Source of the DNA: Parvibaculum sp002684405
Lineage (GTDB): Bacteria; Pseudomonadota; Alphaproteobacteria; Parvibaculales; Parvibaculaceae
Assembly: GCA_965140395.1 (NCBI GenBank)
Contig: OZ223206.1
Coordinates: 124,001 to 188,000, forward strand
Reading direction: 5' to 3'
DNA length: 64,000 nt
Part shown: piece after piece, positions 8,468 to 16,638 of the stretch
How the letters are laid out: each line of letters begins with the position of its first letter
Position numbering within the stretch: the first letter of the stretch is position 1
Program-made: the position numbers and the translations under genes
The notes under the pieces: generated by a model
What the model was told of the DNA's origin: nothing
The model's input: the letters and a program-made list of their open reading frames with translations, nothing else
Database searches by the model: none

Positions 8468-9316
8468 ATGACGCATTCCAGCCTGTCGCGTACGCCCGAG
8501 GACGTCGATATCGTCACTCGTAACCGTCAATTCGATATCGAGGAAGTCCTCGCCACAAATTGGCACAGTGACGACGTATTCAAGACCACGTTCTTCAATG
8601 CGCTGTCCATTCTGTTCCCGCTGGGCGAACAGTTCTTTATCGACAGCGTGAAAGCCTATCGCAGTGAAATCGACGACCCCGTCCTTCAAGAGCGTGTCAA
8701 AGGTTTCATGGGTCAGGAGTCGGTGCATCGTCGCGAGCATCAGAAATACAACGAAGCACTCTGCAAAGCTCACGGGATCGATCTGGAAGAACTCGAAGCA
8801 CTTGTCGCCAAACGCAAGGCCTTTGCGCAGAAGCATCTTCCGGCGTTGCGGCAGCTGGCAGGCACCGTCGCCCTCGAGCACCTTACCGCGATCATGGCCG
8901 ATGCGACTTTCCGCAACCCGGCGACTCTTGAGGGCGCACACCCGAAAATGAAAGAACTCTGGCACTGGCACGCGCTGGAAGAAACCGAGCACAAAGCCGT
9001 TGCGTTCGACGTCTTCGAAGCCGTAGGCGGCGGCACAGGCATGCGCCGCTCCGCCATGATCCTTACGACGATCGAGTTCACGCATCACGTGATCCGCAAC
9101 ATGCGGCTTCTGCTGCGCGACTACAAAGGCTCGCGTATCAAGCTGTGGTTCGGCGGCATGAAGTTCCTGTTCGGCAAGAACGGGGCGCTCAGGGGCCTGT
9201 TGCGTCCCTATCTCGACTTCTACCGCAAGGACTTTCATCCCTGGGATCATGACAATCGCGAGCTTGTCGGTTCCGTTATGAAGGAATTCGGCGGCGGCAC
9301 GGTTCAGCCGATCTGA
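8468..9316 (+). CDS. PF10118 'metal-dependent hydrolase' with a ferritin-like di-iron motif set
   Basis: A 282-residue, mostly helical protein matching the PF10118 family called metal-dependent hydrolase. Its acidic and histidine residues fall in the order of four-helix di-iron carboxylate proteins: Glu54, Glu84-x2-His87 (GQESVHRREH), Glu137 (VALEHLTAI) and Glu172-x2-His175 (ALEETEHKAV). This pattern suits an oxygen-using di-iron enzyme at least as well as a hydrolase. Start at 8468 is supported by GAGGAG about nine bases upstream; an earlier in-frame ATG lacks a good site. It lies 37 bases before the P450 and both face away from the AraC gene, so they likely form one AraC-controlled operon. 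Substrate unknown. Confidence 0.85.
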   Translation: MTHSSLSRTPEDVDIVTRNRQFDIEEVLATNWHSDDVFKTTFFNALSILFPLGEQFFIDSVKAYRSEIDDPVLQERVKGFMGQESVHRREHQKYNEALCKAHGIDLEELEALVAKRKAFAQKHLPALRQLAGTVALEHLTAIMADATFRNPATLEGAHPKMKELWHWHALEETEHKAVAFDVFEAVGGGTGMRRSAMILTTIEFTHHVIRNMRLLLRDYKGSRIKLWFGGMKFLFGKNGALRGLLRPYLDFYRKDFHPWDHDNRELVGSVMKEFGGGTVQPI

Positions 9317-9353
9317 CTGCCACGCGCAGTCCACAAAAATATGGGAGGTGAGA

Positions 9354-10772
9354 ATGTCGGCGGTCGAAGATTTCGGACCAGATGTTCCCGGGAGGACCGT
9401 CGTTCCAGCGAGACCGACCCCACCCCGCCATCAGGTGGGTCTCGCCAGGGCCTTGATCCAGCCTGCCATTCTCACCAACCTCATCGCCTCCTTCCCGGAA
9501 GCCTGGTACCGGGAGCGCTTCAGCCGGTTCCGCATCGGTGTTTCTGCTTCAGGTCGGGGCATCGTCATCAACGACGCCGACGCCATTCGGCACATCCTTG
9601 TGACGGCTGCGGACAATTTCCCCAAGGAGGACAATCAGCTCGCTGTGTTGCGCCCACTTCTCGGCAGAGGTTTGCTGACGGATGAGGGCGAGAGCTGGCG
9701 GCGCAAACGGCAGCTGGCCGCTCCCATTTTCCAGCATGCCGCGCTCAAGGAGTTCGCTCCGCTTTTCGTGCGAGCGGCGGAACGGTCGGCCCATCGGGCC
9801 CTGTCGCAAAAGAATGCCTTCCCCATCGACGCGGAAATGACCCGCGTGACGCTGGACATTATCGGAGAAGCCATACTGGGCTGCGATCTGGAATCCGATG
9901 TTGAAGACATTTCGAATACGGTGGGCGGCACGCTGGACAAGTTTCCGGGCATGTTTCTCGCGGGCGTTCTCCTTCCGCCCTATGGCCGGGATCGCGTCAT
10001 CGAAGCGCTGGTCGCGCCAGGGCGGAGAAGCCTTACCAAGTTCGCCCGCAAGATCATCAAGCATGCGCGCGACAACCAGATTCGCTCCTCGCTGATCGGC
10101 AAGCTTATGGAAGCTTCCAAGGCCGATAGCGGCGATGACATGACCCTCGACAATGTCCGCGACGAAATCGCAACCTTCCTGCTGGCGGGGCACGAGACCA
10201 CGGCAACCACGCTGAGCTGGGTATGGTACCTGCTCTCCCTCTACCCCGACGCGATGGTCCGCATTCAGAACGAAGTCGATCAGGTGGCGGAAGGGCGTGC
10301 TTTGACGGCGGACGATTTATCGTCGCTGCCCTATACGCGGGCGGTTGTGGATGAAACCCTGCGGCTCTATCCGCCGGTGGCCAATCTTCTGCGAAAAGCC
10401 AACGAGACGACGGAGGTTGCCCCCGGTATCACTGTAAAAGCGGGGGAAAGAGTGCTCATTTCGCCCTGGCTGCTGCACCGGCACGAAACCTATTGGAGCG
10501 AGCCTGAGGAGTTCAGGCCGGAACGCTTTCTCGGCGAGGCCGGCAAAGAGCGCCCGCGCCACGCCTACCTGCCCTTTGGCGGCGGTCCGCGCATATGTAT
10601 CGGGTCCAGCTTTTCCCTTATGGAGGCTGTGCTCATTCTGGGAACCTATGCCCAGAAGATGGGGGTTCAGGTGCTCAATACCGCAGAGGTAATGCCGCAG
10701 GCGCGCATCGTCATGCGGCCCTCCGTCAGGCTCAGGGCCGTAACGTTTCCCCGTGTACAGCCCGATGCATGA
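9354..10772 (+). CDS. Cytochrome P450
   Basis: A 472-residue P450 monooxygenase. The I-helix oxygen-activation motif AGHETT is at 278-283, the K-helix ExxR at Glu334-Arg337 (ETLR), the PERF-like segment at FRPERF, and the heme loop FGGGPRICIG at 418-427 with Cys425 as heme thiolate ligand. The length and sequence resemble class I-type bacterial or CYP4/CYP102-like fatty-acid P450s, but the subfamily cannot be set by eye. No ferredoxin or reductase gene is adjacent, so redox partners come from elsewhere. The ATG at 9354 follows GGAGGTGAGA; a GTG two codons earlier overlaps this site. Cotranscription with the di-iron protein suggests two steps on one substrate. Confidence 0.95.
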   Translation: MSAVEDFGPDVPGRTVVPARPTPPRHQVGLARALIQPAILTNLIASFPEAWYRERFSRFRIGVSASGRGIVINDADAIRHILVTAADNFPKEDNQLAVLRPLLGRGLLTDEGESWRRKRQLAAPIFQHAALKEFAPLFVRAAERSAHRALSQKNAFPIDAEMTRVTLDIIGEAILGCDLESDVEDISNTVGGTLDKFPGMFLAGVLLPPYGRDRVIEALVAPGRRSLTKFARKIIKHARDNQIRSSLIGKLMEASKADSGDDMTLDNVRDEIATFLLAGHETTATTLSWVWYLLSLYPDAMVRIQNEVDQVAEGRALTADDLSSLPYTRAVVDETLRLYPPVANLLRKANETTEVAPGITVKAGERVLISPWLLHRHETYWSEPEEFRPERFLGEAGKERPRHAYLPFGGGPRICIGSSFSLMEAVLILGTYAQKMGVQVLNTAEVMPQARIVMRPSVRLRAVTFPRVQPDA

Positions 10773-10910
10773 CTGGGCTTTCTATACAAAGATCACTCAG
10801 CTCGACACATACACACACAAATCAGACAGACTGGTTGAGTCAGCTTGATAGCATCCGGATCGAGATTGCGCGGCGACGCGTACCCCAAACGACTGACCGG
10901 GAGGAATGGA

Positions 10911-11327
10911 ATGCGTATCAAATTGGCTATTTCGGCGGGGCTTATGGCCGGGCTCATGATGGGCCTGGCACCGGGCGCGCGCGCAGCCGCGGAGCTGAGT
11001 TCGCTTCAGACCGGAAGCGACGTGGCGGAGGCCTGTGCCAACCCCGCTGACGCAAAAGCCATGACCGATGGAGAGCGTCAGCGGCTCCAGGTCTGCGGCG
11101 CCTATATCAACGGTTTTCTTGCGCATTACAGTTTCGTGCGCCGTCAGATCGAAAAGCCGTCCTTTTGCCTGCCGGAAAGCGGCGTGAACGGCGAAAGGGT
11201 TCGTCGTGTCTATTTGGCCCTATTGAAGCAAAAGCCGGAATTGCGCGATATGCCGGCGAGCCTCGACATGGCGACGAGCCTCGCATGGGCCTATCCCTGC
11301 AAGGGAAAGACGCCCAAACAGCAATAA
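10911..11327 (+). CDS. Rap1a/Tai-like secreted cysteine protein
   Basis: A 138-residue protein with a signal peptide (MRIKLAISAGLMAGLMMGLAPGARAAA). Four cysteines (42, 62, 86, 130) sit in the pattern of the Rap1a/Tai superfamily: CGAYINGFLAHY, FCLPESGVNGERVRRVYLALLKQKPELRDM and a terminal AYPC. Rap1a proteins are periplasmic immunity proteins against type VI amidases, but many family members lie outside such systems, and no effector or T6SS gene is visible here. The start has GGGAGGAA directly upstream. A CACACACAAATC stretch lies about 85 bases upstream. Role uncertain: periplasmic immunity or general envelope protein. Confidence 0.75.
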   Translation: MRIKLAISAGLMAGLMMGLAPGARAAAELSSLQTGSDVAEACANPADAKAMTDGERQRLQVCGAYINGFLAHYSFVRRQIEKPSFCLPESGVNGERVRRVYLALLKQKPELRDMPASLDMATSLAWAYPCKGKTPKQQ

Positions 11328-11351
11328 TGCATGGCGCCCCCGGTTAGCGAC

Positions 11352-11531
11352 CTAGCTGTACCGGGGCGCCGCCTCCTCGCATCGGGCACGCCATTCCCGA
11401 AGCAAGGCATCGAGAAGCTCCCTCAGCTCTTGATCGCTCAGACTACTGACGGCACTTGAGAGATCTGCCAGCCCATCATCTATGGGGTGCAATGGCGGTT
11501 CACTCACCCGGGTTCTGCGTTCATGTTCCAT
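11352..11531 (-). CDS. Small hypothetical protein (59 residues)
   Basis: An open frame from the ATG at 11531 to a TAG at 11352 encodes a charged, helix-rich peptide whose core is LADLSSAVSSLSDQEL followed by RELLDALLREWRARCEEA. The second part is an amphipathic helix with one cysteine. It has no signal peptide or membrane segment. The upstream site (AGCAGGG) is weak. It is opposite and convergent to the Rap1a-like gene. I do not recognise it; the protein-like composition and helix periodicity are the only support. Confidence 0.4.
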   Translation of the reverse strand: MEHERRTRVSEPPLHPIDDGLADLSSAVSSLSDQELRELLDALLREWRARCEEAAPRYS

Positions 11532-11829
11532 ATTTGCGCCCTGCTCTCGTCACCTGACAGTTTCAAATTGGGGCTAGCTTGAAATGATTTCGAGGCTTGA
11601 GGTGTAGAAATCTGTGGCGAAAGGTGAATCGGACCTACTATTCCCGATAACCTCGAATCCGTATGATCCAACTGACGAAAATTCGGCGCTTTCCTTTGCG
11701 TGAATCAGCACCAACGGGTTTCAAGCGGCCACAGTGTTTCGTAAACTTTTAGGGCGTTATGTTTGTCTGTGGAAGCCATCCTTGGGGGACGCTTCCAGAA
11801 GGCATCCGCACCGGTGGGAGGACTGCGAA
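11532..11829. other. Upstream region of the OmpR-type regulator
   Basis: About 300 bases without a gene. The AT-richer stretch 11570-11760 probably holds the promoter of the response regulator and, on the other strand, that of the small gene. No clear repeat or known operator was found. Confidence 0.4.
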
Positions 11830-12603
11830 ATGACCAATGTGTCAATACGCGATGATGAATCGCAAGGGACTGCCATGTCGAAACCGTCCCTGCTGCTTGT
11901 CGACGACGATCCGGATATTCTGGAGGAACTCGGGAGCTATCTGTCCGCCAACGGAATGGCCGTATCTCAGGCGTCCGATGCGCGGACCGCGCTGCAGATG
12001 TTCCGCGACAACACATTCGACCTGATCGTCCTCGATCTATGGCTCGGGAATGAGAACGGGTTCGACCTTCTCCGGGAAATCCGGCAGACCCATATGACCC
12101 CGTGCATCATGTGCACCGCCCAAGACGAGGCGACCGACAAGGTCGTAGGACTCGAACTCGGGGCCGACGACTATGTGGTGAAGCCCGTTAATCTGCGCGA
12201 GCTTCTGGCCCGTATTCGCGCCCTGCTCCGGCGGGCTCAGACCAGCGGCGGGGGCGGCGGTGCCCAGGAGGAACAGAGCGTATTGATGGACGAGGTCGGC
12301 AGCCGCTGGATTTTCGATCCGATGCGCAGAAAGCTCTCCTCCCCGGATGGCAATCTCGTACCGCTGACCACGGCCGAATGCGACTTGCTGATCGAGCTCG
12401 TGGCGCATGAAGGGCGGCCGCAGACACGCGAAGAGCTTTGCAGACGTGTCTTCAACCGCCAATGGCAGCCCTACGACCGCAGCCTGGACAGCATCGTAGT
12501 GAAACTTCGCCGCAAGCTGGAACCCAATCCCGACCATCCGATGGTGATCAAAACCATTCGAGGAAAAGGCTACCTGTTCACCGGGTTTCCAACGGAAAGC
12601 TGA
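11830..12603 (+). CDS. OmpR/PhoB family response regulator
   Basis: A 257-residue two-domain regulator. The receiver (about 19-130) has the acidic pocket VDDD, the phosphoacceptor Asp69 in LIVLDLWLG, and the conserved Lys118 in DDYVVKPVNL. After a glycine-rich linker the C-terminal winged helix (about 160-255) ends with VVKLRRKLE and TIRGKGYLF. The ATG at 11830 has GGGAGGA eight bases upstream; an internal ATG at 11875 is the alternative. It converges with the histidine kinase at 12628-14727, 24 bases away, which is the likely partner; through that kinase it is linked to the pilus operon. Confidence 0.93.
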   Translation: MTNVSIRDDESQGTAMSKPSLLLVDDDPDILEELGSYLSANGMAVSQASDARTALQMFRDNTFDLIVLDLWLGNENGFDLLREIRQTHMTPCIMCTAQDEATDKVVGLELGADDYVVKPVNLRELLARIRALLRRAQTSGGGGGAQEEQSVLMDEVGSRWIFDPMRRKLSSPDGNLVPLTTAECDLLIELVAHEGRPQTREELCRRVFNRQWQPYDRSLDSIVVKLRRKLEPNPDHPMVIKTIRGKGYLFTGFPTES

Positions 12604-12627
12604 GTGAAAGAGCCCCGGTTCCGCGCT

Positions 12628-14727
12628 TCAGTTTTGCGTGGGAAAGACGAGCGTTACGCGCCCGCCCCCGTTATCGCAATTTCCGATGTCGAGGCGGCCG
12701 CCATGCTCGCGCAGTATTGCGTCGCAGATGGCGAGTCCCAGCCCCGTTCCTTCATTCGACGGCTTGGTCGTGAAGAAGGGTTCTGCAGCCCGATCCAGGA
12801 TCTTGTCGGGAAAACCGGGGCCTGTATCGAGAACGTCGAGGCATATCTCCCCGGGCTGACGACGCGACGAGATCGTAATTCTCTTCTCCCCGTCACGAGC
12901 ATCCGCCCCGACGCCCGACATGGCATCGGTCGCGTTCTGCACGAGATTTGTAAGCACCTGTTCGATCTGCAACGGGTCGACGGAGACAGCTAGCGCCTCC
13001 GGCACATCGATCTCGATGCGCACGCCCTTCTGCATCAATACATGTCCCATGATCGCGCTTACGTTTTCCGCCAGCGTGGCAAGCGCGATTTCTTCTTCCG
13101 ATCCCGTTCCCTTGCGGCCGAAACGGCGAAGGCGGGTGACGACATCATTGGCGCGCTCCACCTGGGCAAGAATGCGCTGCGCTTTCTTGAGGATGAAATC
13201 CGGCGGCACGTCCGGCGATTCGAGCATGGCCTCCAGGTTCTGCGCCGACATGGAAATCGTGTTGAGGGGCTGACGCAGTTCATGCGCAATGCTCGCCGAC
13301 ATCTGGCCGAGTGCTGCCATTTTGGCGGTCTGCGCCAATTGCGACTGTTCCTCTCGCAACTGAAAGGCCTGCTGGAGGAGAAGGTTGAACCGCGCAGCGA
13401 AATCGAGATCGGCGCTGTCGAACCCGTTCGGGCTGCGCGCGGCGCAAACCAGATATGCGGTCTCCGAGCGAAGCGGCAAGGCGATGATCGCAACCTCCCG
13501 TTCAGGCAGGTTGAAAGCAGATTGCATATCCGCCGCTTCATCGACCTTCTCACCGAGGACACGCACCCCCTTGCCGGCAAGCCAGCCATCGAACTGCCGT
13601 ACCAGACGCTCCGCCCGGGCCGGGAGCCCCCCGTCGCGCGGCACCAATAGGCGGATGGACCTGTCCACCGCCTGCTCCACCAGAACGGCCTTGTCGGCGC
13701 GGAGTGCGTCTTTCAGCAGCGCAACCAGTTTTTCCAGCCGTTCGCGCGACGTCGCATTGCCGAGAAGCAACCGAAGCCCCTCCAGCATGATTTCCGCTTC
13801 GCGACGGTGTCGCTCCTCCCGCTTGCGGGCGCGGCTGACGTCGTTCATCAGGGAAGCCGCTTCGCTGAGCGACTGCCGCTCATCGGAGGCCGCTTCCGCC
13901 ATCAGCGTACCAAAGAAGCCCCCCTCGGGATTGCGCATTCCGCTGAACCGCACCATGCGCCCCTCCCCACGCTCGGCTTCCGGAATGCGCACAGCAAGCT
14001 GCCGGATTGTTTCGCCGCTCGCGAGCCGATCTTTTACATTCCCTGCGCCTTCCCGCAGCCCGAAGCTGGAAAGCGACAGCCCTTCCACGAGCGCGGCGAG
14101 ATCCGCCTTCCCGTTCAGCACACGCCGGCAATGCAGGACGCCATTTGCAGAGGCCTCCCAGAGGATATCCGCATCCAGCGCGAGCGCATTGTTCACATAG
14201 CTGAGCTGCGTTTCGCTGGCACGCCGTCCGGCCTCCTGCATGGCCTGCGCCCGGAGGCGCTCGAGCGTTGCCGCCGCAAGCTTTGCCACATCGATCATCA
14301 GGCCGCGCGCCGGTTCGCTTTCGCCCACAGGGCCAGCAATGACCGCAAGCAGCGACGTCCCGGATGGCACGACAAGCGCCAGCGACTTCCCGTCCGGCCC
14401 CTGCATCGCCGTATTCGGGCGGCGCTCCGCGCGCATGGCCCATTCGGAAAGGCGCGGCGTGTCCAGTAGAGACGGCCCGTCGGAGGGTGCCTGCCAGTTC
14501 AGCCGCCATCCGCCGGAAGCCGCGGGGGCAATCTCGACAAATACGAAATTTTCCAGCAAAGCGCCTTCTGCGATTTGCCCCGCCAGCTCTGCAAGCGCGC
14601 CTCGAAGCTCGCTTTCACTTCGGATCGGCGCCAGCCGAAGGGCAACATCAGAGGGCGTGACACCGCTTGGAGCCAACCCATTTTCCTGAGGGCGGTCATT
14701 CGTCCAGGGACGATCGGAAGCGGTCAT
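12628..14727 (-). CDS. Soluble sensor histidine kinase at the end of the pilus operon
   Basis: A 699-residue kinase without transmembrane segments. Residues about 180-280 resemble a PAS-like region, about 320-440 a GAF domain, then HisKA with ASIAHELRQPLNTI (His482) and a HATPase domain with NLVQNATDAM, LDTGPGFPD and NEGTGLGLAI. Sensing is therefore probably cytosolic. The ATG at 14727 lies eight bases after the tadE-like stop codon and keeps the GAGGCGG site in between, so it is probably translated from the flp-tadE transcript. The convergent OmpR-type regulator is the likely target. The signal is unknown. Confidence 0.92.
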   Translation of the reverse strand: MTASDRPWTNDRPQENGLAPSGVTPSDVALRLAPIRSESELRGALAELAGQIAEGALLENFVFVEIAPAASGGWRLNWQAPSDGPSLLDTPRLSEWAMRAERRPNTAMQGPDGKSLALVVPSGTSLLAVIAGPVGESEPARGLMIDVAKLAAATLERLRAQAMQEAGRRASETQLSYVNNALALDADILWEASANGVLHCRRVLNGKADLAALVEGLSLSSFGLREGAGNVKDRLASGETIRQLAVRIPEAERGEGRMVRFSGMRNPEGGFFGTLMAEAASDERQSLSEAASLMNDVSRARKREERHRREAEIMLEGLRLLLGNATSRERLEKLVALLKDALRADKAVLVEQAVDRSIRLLVPRDGGLPARAERLVRQFDGWLAGKGVRVLGEKVDEAADMQSAFNLPEREVAIIALPLRSETAYLVCAARSPNGFDSADLDFAARFNLLLQQAFQLREEQSQLAQTAKMAALGQMSASIAHELRQPLNTISMSAQNLEAMLESPDVPPDFILKKAQRILAQVERANDVVTRLRRFGRKGTGSEEEIALATLAENVSAIMGHVLMQKGVRIEIDVPEALAVSVDPLQIEQVLTNLVQNATDAMSGVGADARDGEKRITISSRRQPGEICLDVLDTGPGFPDKILDRAAEPFFTTKPSNEGTGLGLAICDAILREHGGRLDIGNCDNGGGRVTLVFPTQN

Positions 14728-14735
14728 GATCCGCC

Positions 14736-15221
14736 TCAACCTGACGGGTCGGCGACGACGAATGTCGTTTCGACGGGCGGCAGGTCTCCCAGAGAGGGTA
14801 CAAACGGCATGGACGTGAAACGATTGTCGCTATAGGCAATCGTGATCTTCATAACGGAATTATTTGTGCCGCTCGTGTCGAAGGTAATCGATGCCTTGGC
14901 AGGATCCACCAAGGGCGAATAGGCGTTGAGCGCATCATTTATCGCGGTCGTGGCAAGCGTCTCTCGCTCGCCCGTATTAAGCCCCGCCATGGCGGCGCGG
15001 CCGCCTTCGGCCACCGCATAGGAAAGAGCTATGCGTGTGCCGAACATGAAGCCGAATGTGATGATGCCGAAGAGAATGGCAAAGAACACAACGGACACAA
15101 ACGCAAACTCGATCGCGACGGAACCGCTTTCGTTTCGCCGGAAGGAAGCACGGGGCCGCACCCGCCTAACGCGGATACGACCCCCGGAGCTTGCAAATTC
15201 ACCCAACCAATTGCTGTTCAT
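14736..15221 (-). CDS. tadE: TadE-like minor pseudopilin
   Basis: A 161-residue protein with a basic N-terminal part, then the class III prepilin region GSVAIEFAFVSVVFFAILFG: a glycine cleavage site, Glu at +5 and a long hydrophobic helix, followed by a Thr/Asn-rich periplasmic domain. This is the TadE pattern of minor pseudopilins of the Flp pilus. It lies 21 bases after the flp stop codon. The pre-cleavage leader (about 32 residues) is long. The ribosome site before the ATG at 15221 is weak, so coupling to flp translation is likely. Confidence 0.85.
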   Translation of the reverse strand: MNSNWLGEFASSGGRIRVRRVRPRASFRRNESGSVAIEFAFVSVVFFAILFGIITFGFMFGTRIALSYAVAEGGRAAMAGLNTGERETLATTAINDALNAYSPLVDPAKASITFDTSGTNNSVMKITIAYSDNRFTSMPFVPSLGDLPPVETTFVVADPSG

Positions 15222-15242
15222 GGGAACTATCCAGCAACTGGT

Positions 15243-15440
15243 TCAGCTTCCTGCCGCCGTTGAAAGGTCGGTCCCGACTTTGGTGTAGATCGATTGAAGA
15301 TCGGTACCCACACCAGACGCCGCCGTGTAAACGACGAGGGCGATGCCTGCTGCCAGCAGGCCGTACTCGACAGCGGAAATACCGCTTTCGTCCTGCGCAA
15401 ACCTCTCACTGAACGCTTTGATCTTGCCAATCATGGTCAT
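15243..15440 (-). CDS. flp: Flp family type IVb pilin
   Basis: A 65-residue major pilin precursor. A short charged leader ends in DESG, followed by ISAVEYGLLAAGIALVVYTA: cleavage after Gly20, Glu at +5, Tyr at +6 and a hydrophobic helix, as in Flp pilins. The start at 15440 was chosen because GGAGGAA lies seven bases upstream and the leader length is typical; a longer frame upstream is unlikely. A gap of about 195 bases separates it from the assembly genes, consistent with its own promoter, and a hairpin lies in its leader (15482-15502). Confidence 0.93.
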   Translation of the reverse strand: MTMIGKIKAFSERFAQDESGISAVEYGLLAAGIALVVYTAASGVGTDLQSIYTKVGTDLSTAAGS

Positions 15441-15481
15441 AGCAAGTTCCTCCATTGTGGCCTTATGGCCTTCCTCACCAA

Positions 15482-15502
15482 GTGCCTGAACCACTCAGGC
15501 AC
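15482..15502. repeat. 8-bp hairpin in the flp leader
   Basis: GTGCCTGA (15482-15489) and its inverse complement (15495-15502) around a five-base loop, 42-62 bases upstream of the flp start. It could stabilise the pilin mRNA or affect its translation; no T-tract follows. Confidence 0.45.
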
Positions 15503-15602
15503 CCCTTACCCGGATCTTAAAATGCTATCGCCTGTCTATTGACAGTGCGTTTACCAGCTCAACTATCCTGCCACTCCAGACACCGGGTGTGTGTCAATTT
15601 GA

Positions 15603-15618
15603 GTGGATTTGTGTGAGC
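15603..15618 (-). promoter_or_regulatory. GCTCACACAAA-type element upstream of flp
   Basis: The minus strand reads GCTCACACAAATCCAC, 163-178 bases upstream of flp, followed by TCAAATTGACACACA, which contains TTGACA. It is close to the elements at 7338-7353 and 26878-26894. A pilin promoter element is inference. Confidence 0.3.
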
Positions 15619-15635
15619 CAGCAAAAACATTTCGG

Positions 15636-15875
15636 CTACTTCCCGGCTCCTGTGCCGGATGTCGAAGCCGGCTTTTCCAGCTTCTTGCCGATATTCTTCA
15701 AATACTCCTCGTGAATGCGCTCCGCTTCATCCGCCTGCATCGGAACAGACCTGGATTTGGCTGCATACTGAACCGCCATCACATCTTCGGCAGTGGACGA
15801 TTTTTGCTGTGCGGCAGCCGCGCCTGCTCCCAGCAGGAATGAAACTCCCGCCAGCGCAATTGTCATATGCTTCAT
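15636..15875 (-). CDS. Small secreted protein of the tad operon
   Basis: A 79-residue protein: signal peptide MKHMTIALAGVSFLLGAGAAAAQ, then a short polar helix-prone domain (DEAERIHEEYLKNIGKKLEKP) and a Ser/Thr/Gly tail. No cysteine lipobox and no prepilin motif. The ATG at 15875 has AAAGGAGAGA at a good distance; the frame is open further upstream without support. It lies 28 bases after tadD and is probably the last gene of the assembly transcript. I do not recognise the family; a periplasmic accessory for pilus assembly is a guess from position. Confidence 0.65.
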   Translation of the reverse strand: MKHMTIALAGVSFLLGAGAAAAQQKSSTAEDVMAVQYAAKSRSVPMQADEAERIHEEYLKNIGKKLEKPASTSGTGAGK

Positions 15876-15903
15876 CACGCGTCTCTCCTTTGCCGACGTC
15901 ATA

Positions 15904-16638
15904 TCAATTCACGGCCTGCTTCTTTTCCTGGTCCTTCACCCAGCTCCGCGCAAAATCGCGGACGGCCAGACGCTCCTTGCGCGTCGCAATCCCATCGATC
16001 AGCCGCTGCGCTTCTCTTTTTTCGCCCCGCATCATCAGAACAAGAACCAGATTGTTGCGGATCGATGTCGAAGCCGGGCTCAGTTCGTAGGCCTGCCGCA
16101 GATTGAACTCGGCCTGCTTCAATGCCTCGGGCCCGAGATGAAGGCGCGCATAGCCGAGATTGTTGAGATATTCGGCACTGGCTGGACGCGCTCCAACGGC
16201 ATTGCCGAAATGCTCTGCCGCTTCGCTCCAATTGCCCCGGGCGGCGGCGACCCTCCCCAGCCCGGCATAGCCATCCGCGGCGCGGCCCGTTCCGGCAAGC
16301 TCGGTAAATGTGTCGACCGCGGCATCGTACTGGCCGGTGCCGAGCAATGCCTCCCCCCGCAGCGAAAGATATTCCGCACCGCCCTTTTCGCTGACGGCAT
16401 ATTGATCGAGATAGGCCAGAGCGGCTTTGTAGCGCCCCTGATCGATCAGCCCCCGCACCGCGTTCAGATAGAGTTTCCGCGTGGAGGAAGCATCGATCGG
16501 CTTGGCCGCTTCCGTCATCTCCTGCGGCGCCGGATGTTCCGGCTCCATCATGGCGTCATAAGCACGGTCCATGGATGCGCACCCGCCAAGGACGGGAACC
16601 AAAAGAAAAGTCGCAGCGATTAAAAAAACCGATCTCAT
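15904..16638 (-). CDS. tadD: TadD, TPR lipoprotein of the Flp pilus
   Basis: A 244-residue lipoprotein with lipobox LGGC (Cys20) followed by TPR-type helical repeats from about residue 60 to 215, for example RYKAALAYLDQYAVSEKGG, GQYDAAVDTFTELAGTG, GNWSEAAEHFGNAVGARPASAEYLNNLGYARLHLG. In Tad systems TadD is the pilotin-like lipoprotein that helps secretin assembly. Its start overlaps the tadC stop by four bases (ATGA), showing translational coupling. Confidence 0.9.
   Translation of the reverse strand: MRSVFLIAATFLLVPVLGGCASMDRAYDAMMEPEHPAPQEMTEAAKPIDASSTRKLYLNAVRGLIDQGRYKAALAYLDQYAVSEKGGAEYLSLRGEALLGTGQYDAAVDTFTELAGTGRAADGYAGLGRVAAARGNWSEAAEHFGNAVGARPASAEYLNNLGYARLHLGPEALKQAEFNLRQAYELSPASTSIRNNLVLVLMMRGEKREAQRLIDGIATRKERLAVRDFARSWVKDQEKKQAVN

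Noticed and set aside
9549..10193. 214-codon minus-strand frame inside the P450 gene
   Set aside because: Antisense shadow of a gene with intact heme and I-helix motifs.
15557..15573. Sigma-54-like promoter (TGGCAGG-N4-TTGAGC on the minus strand) before flp
   Set aside because: The -12 element lacks the essential GC step, and no sigma-54 activator binding pattern is visible.
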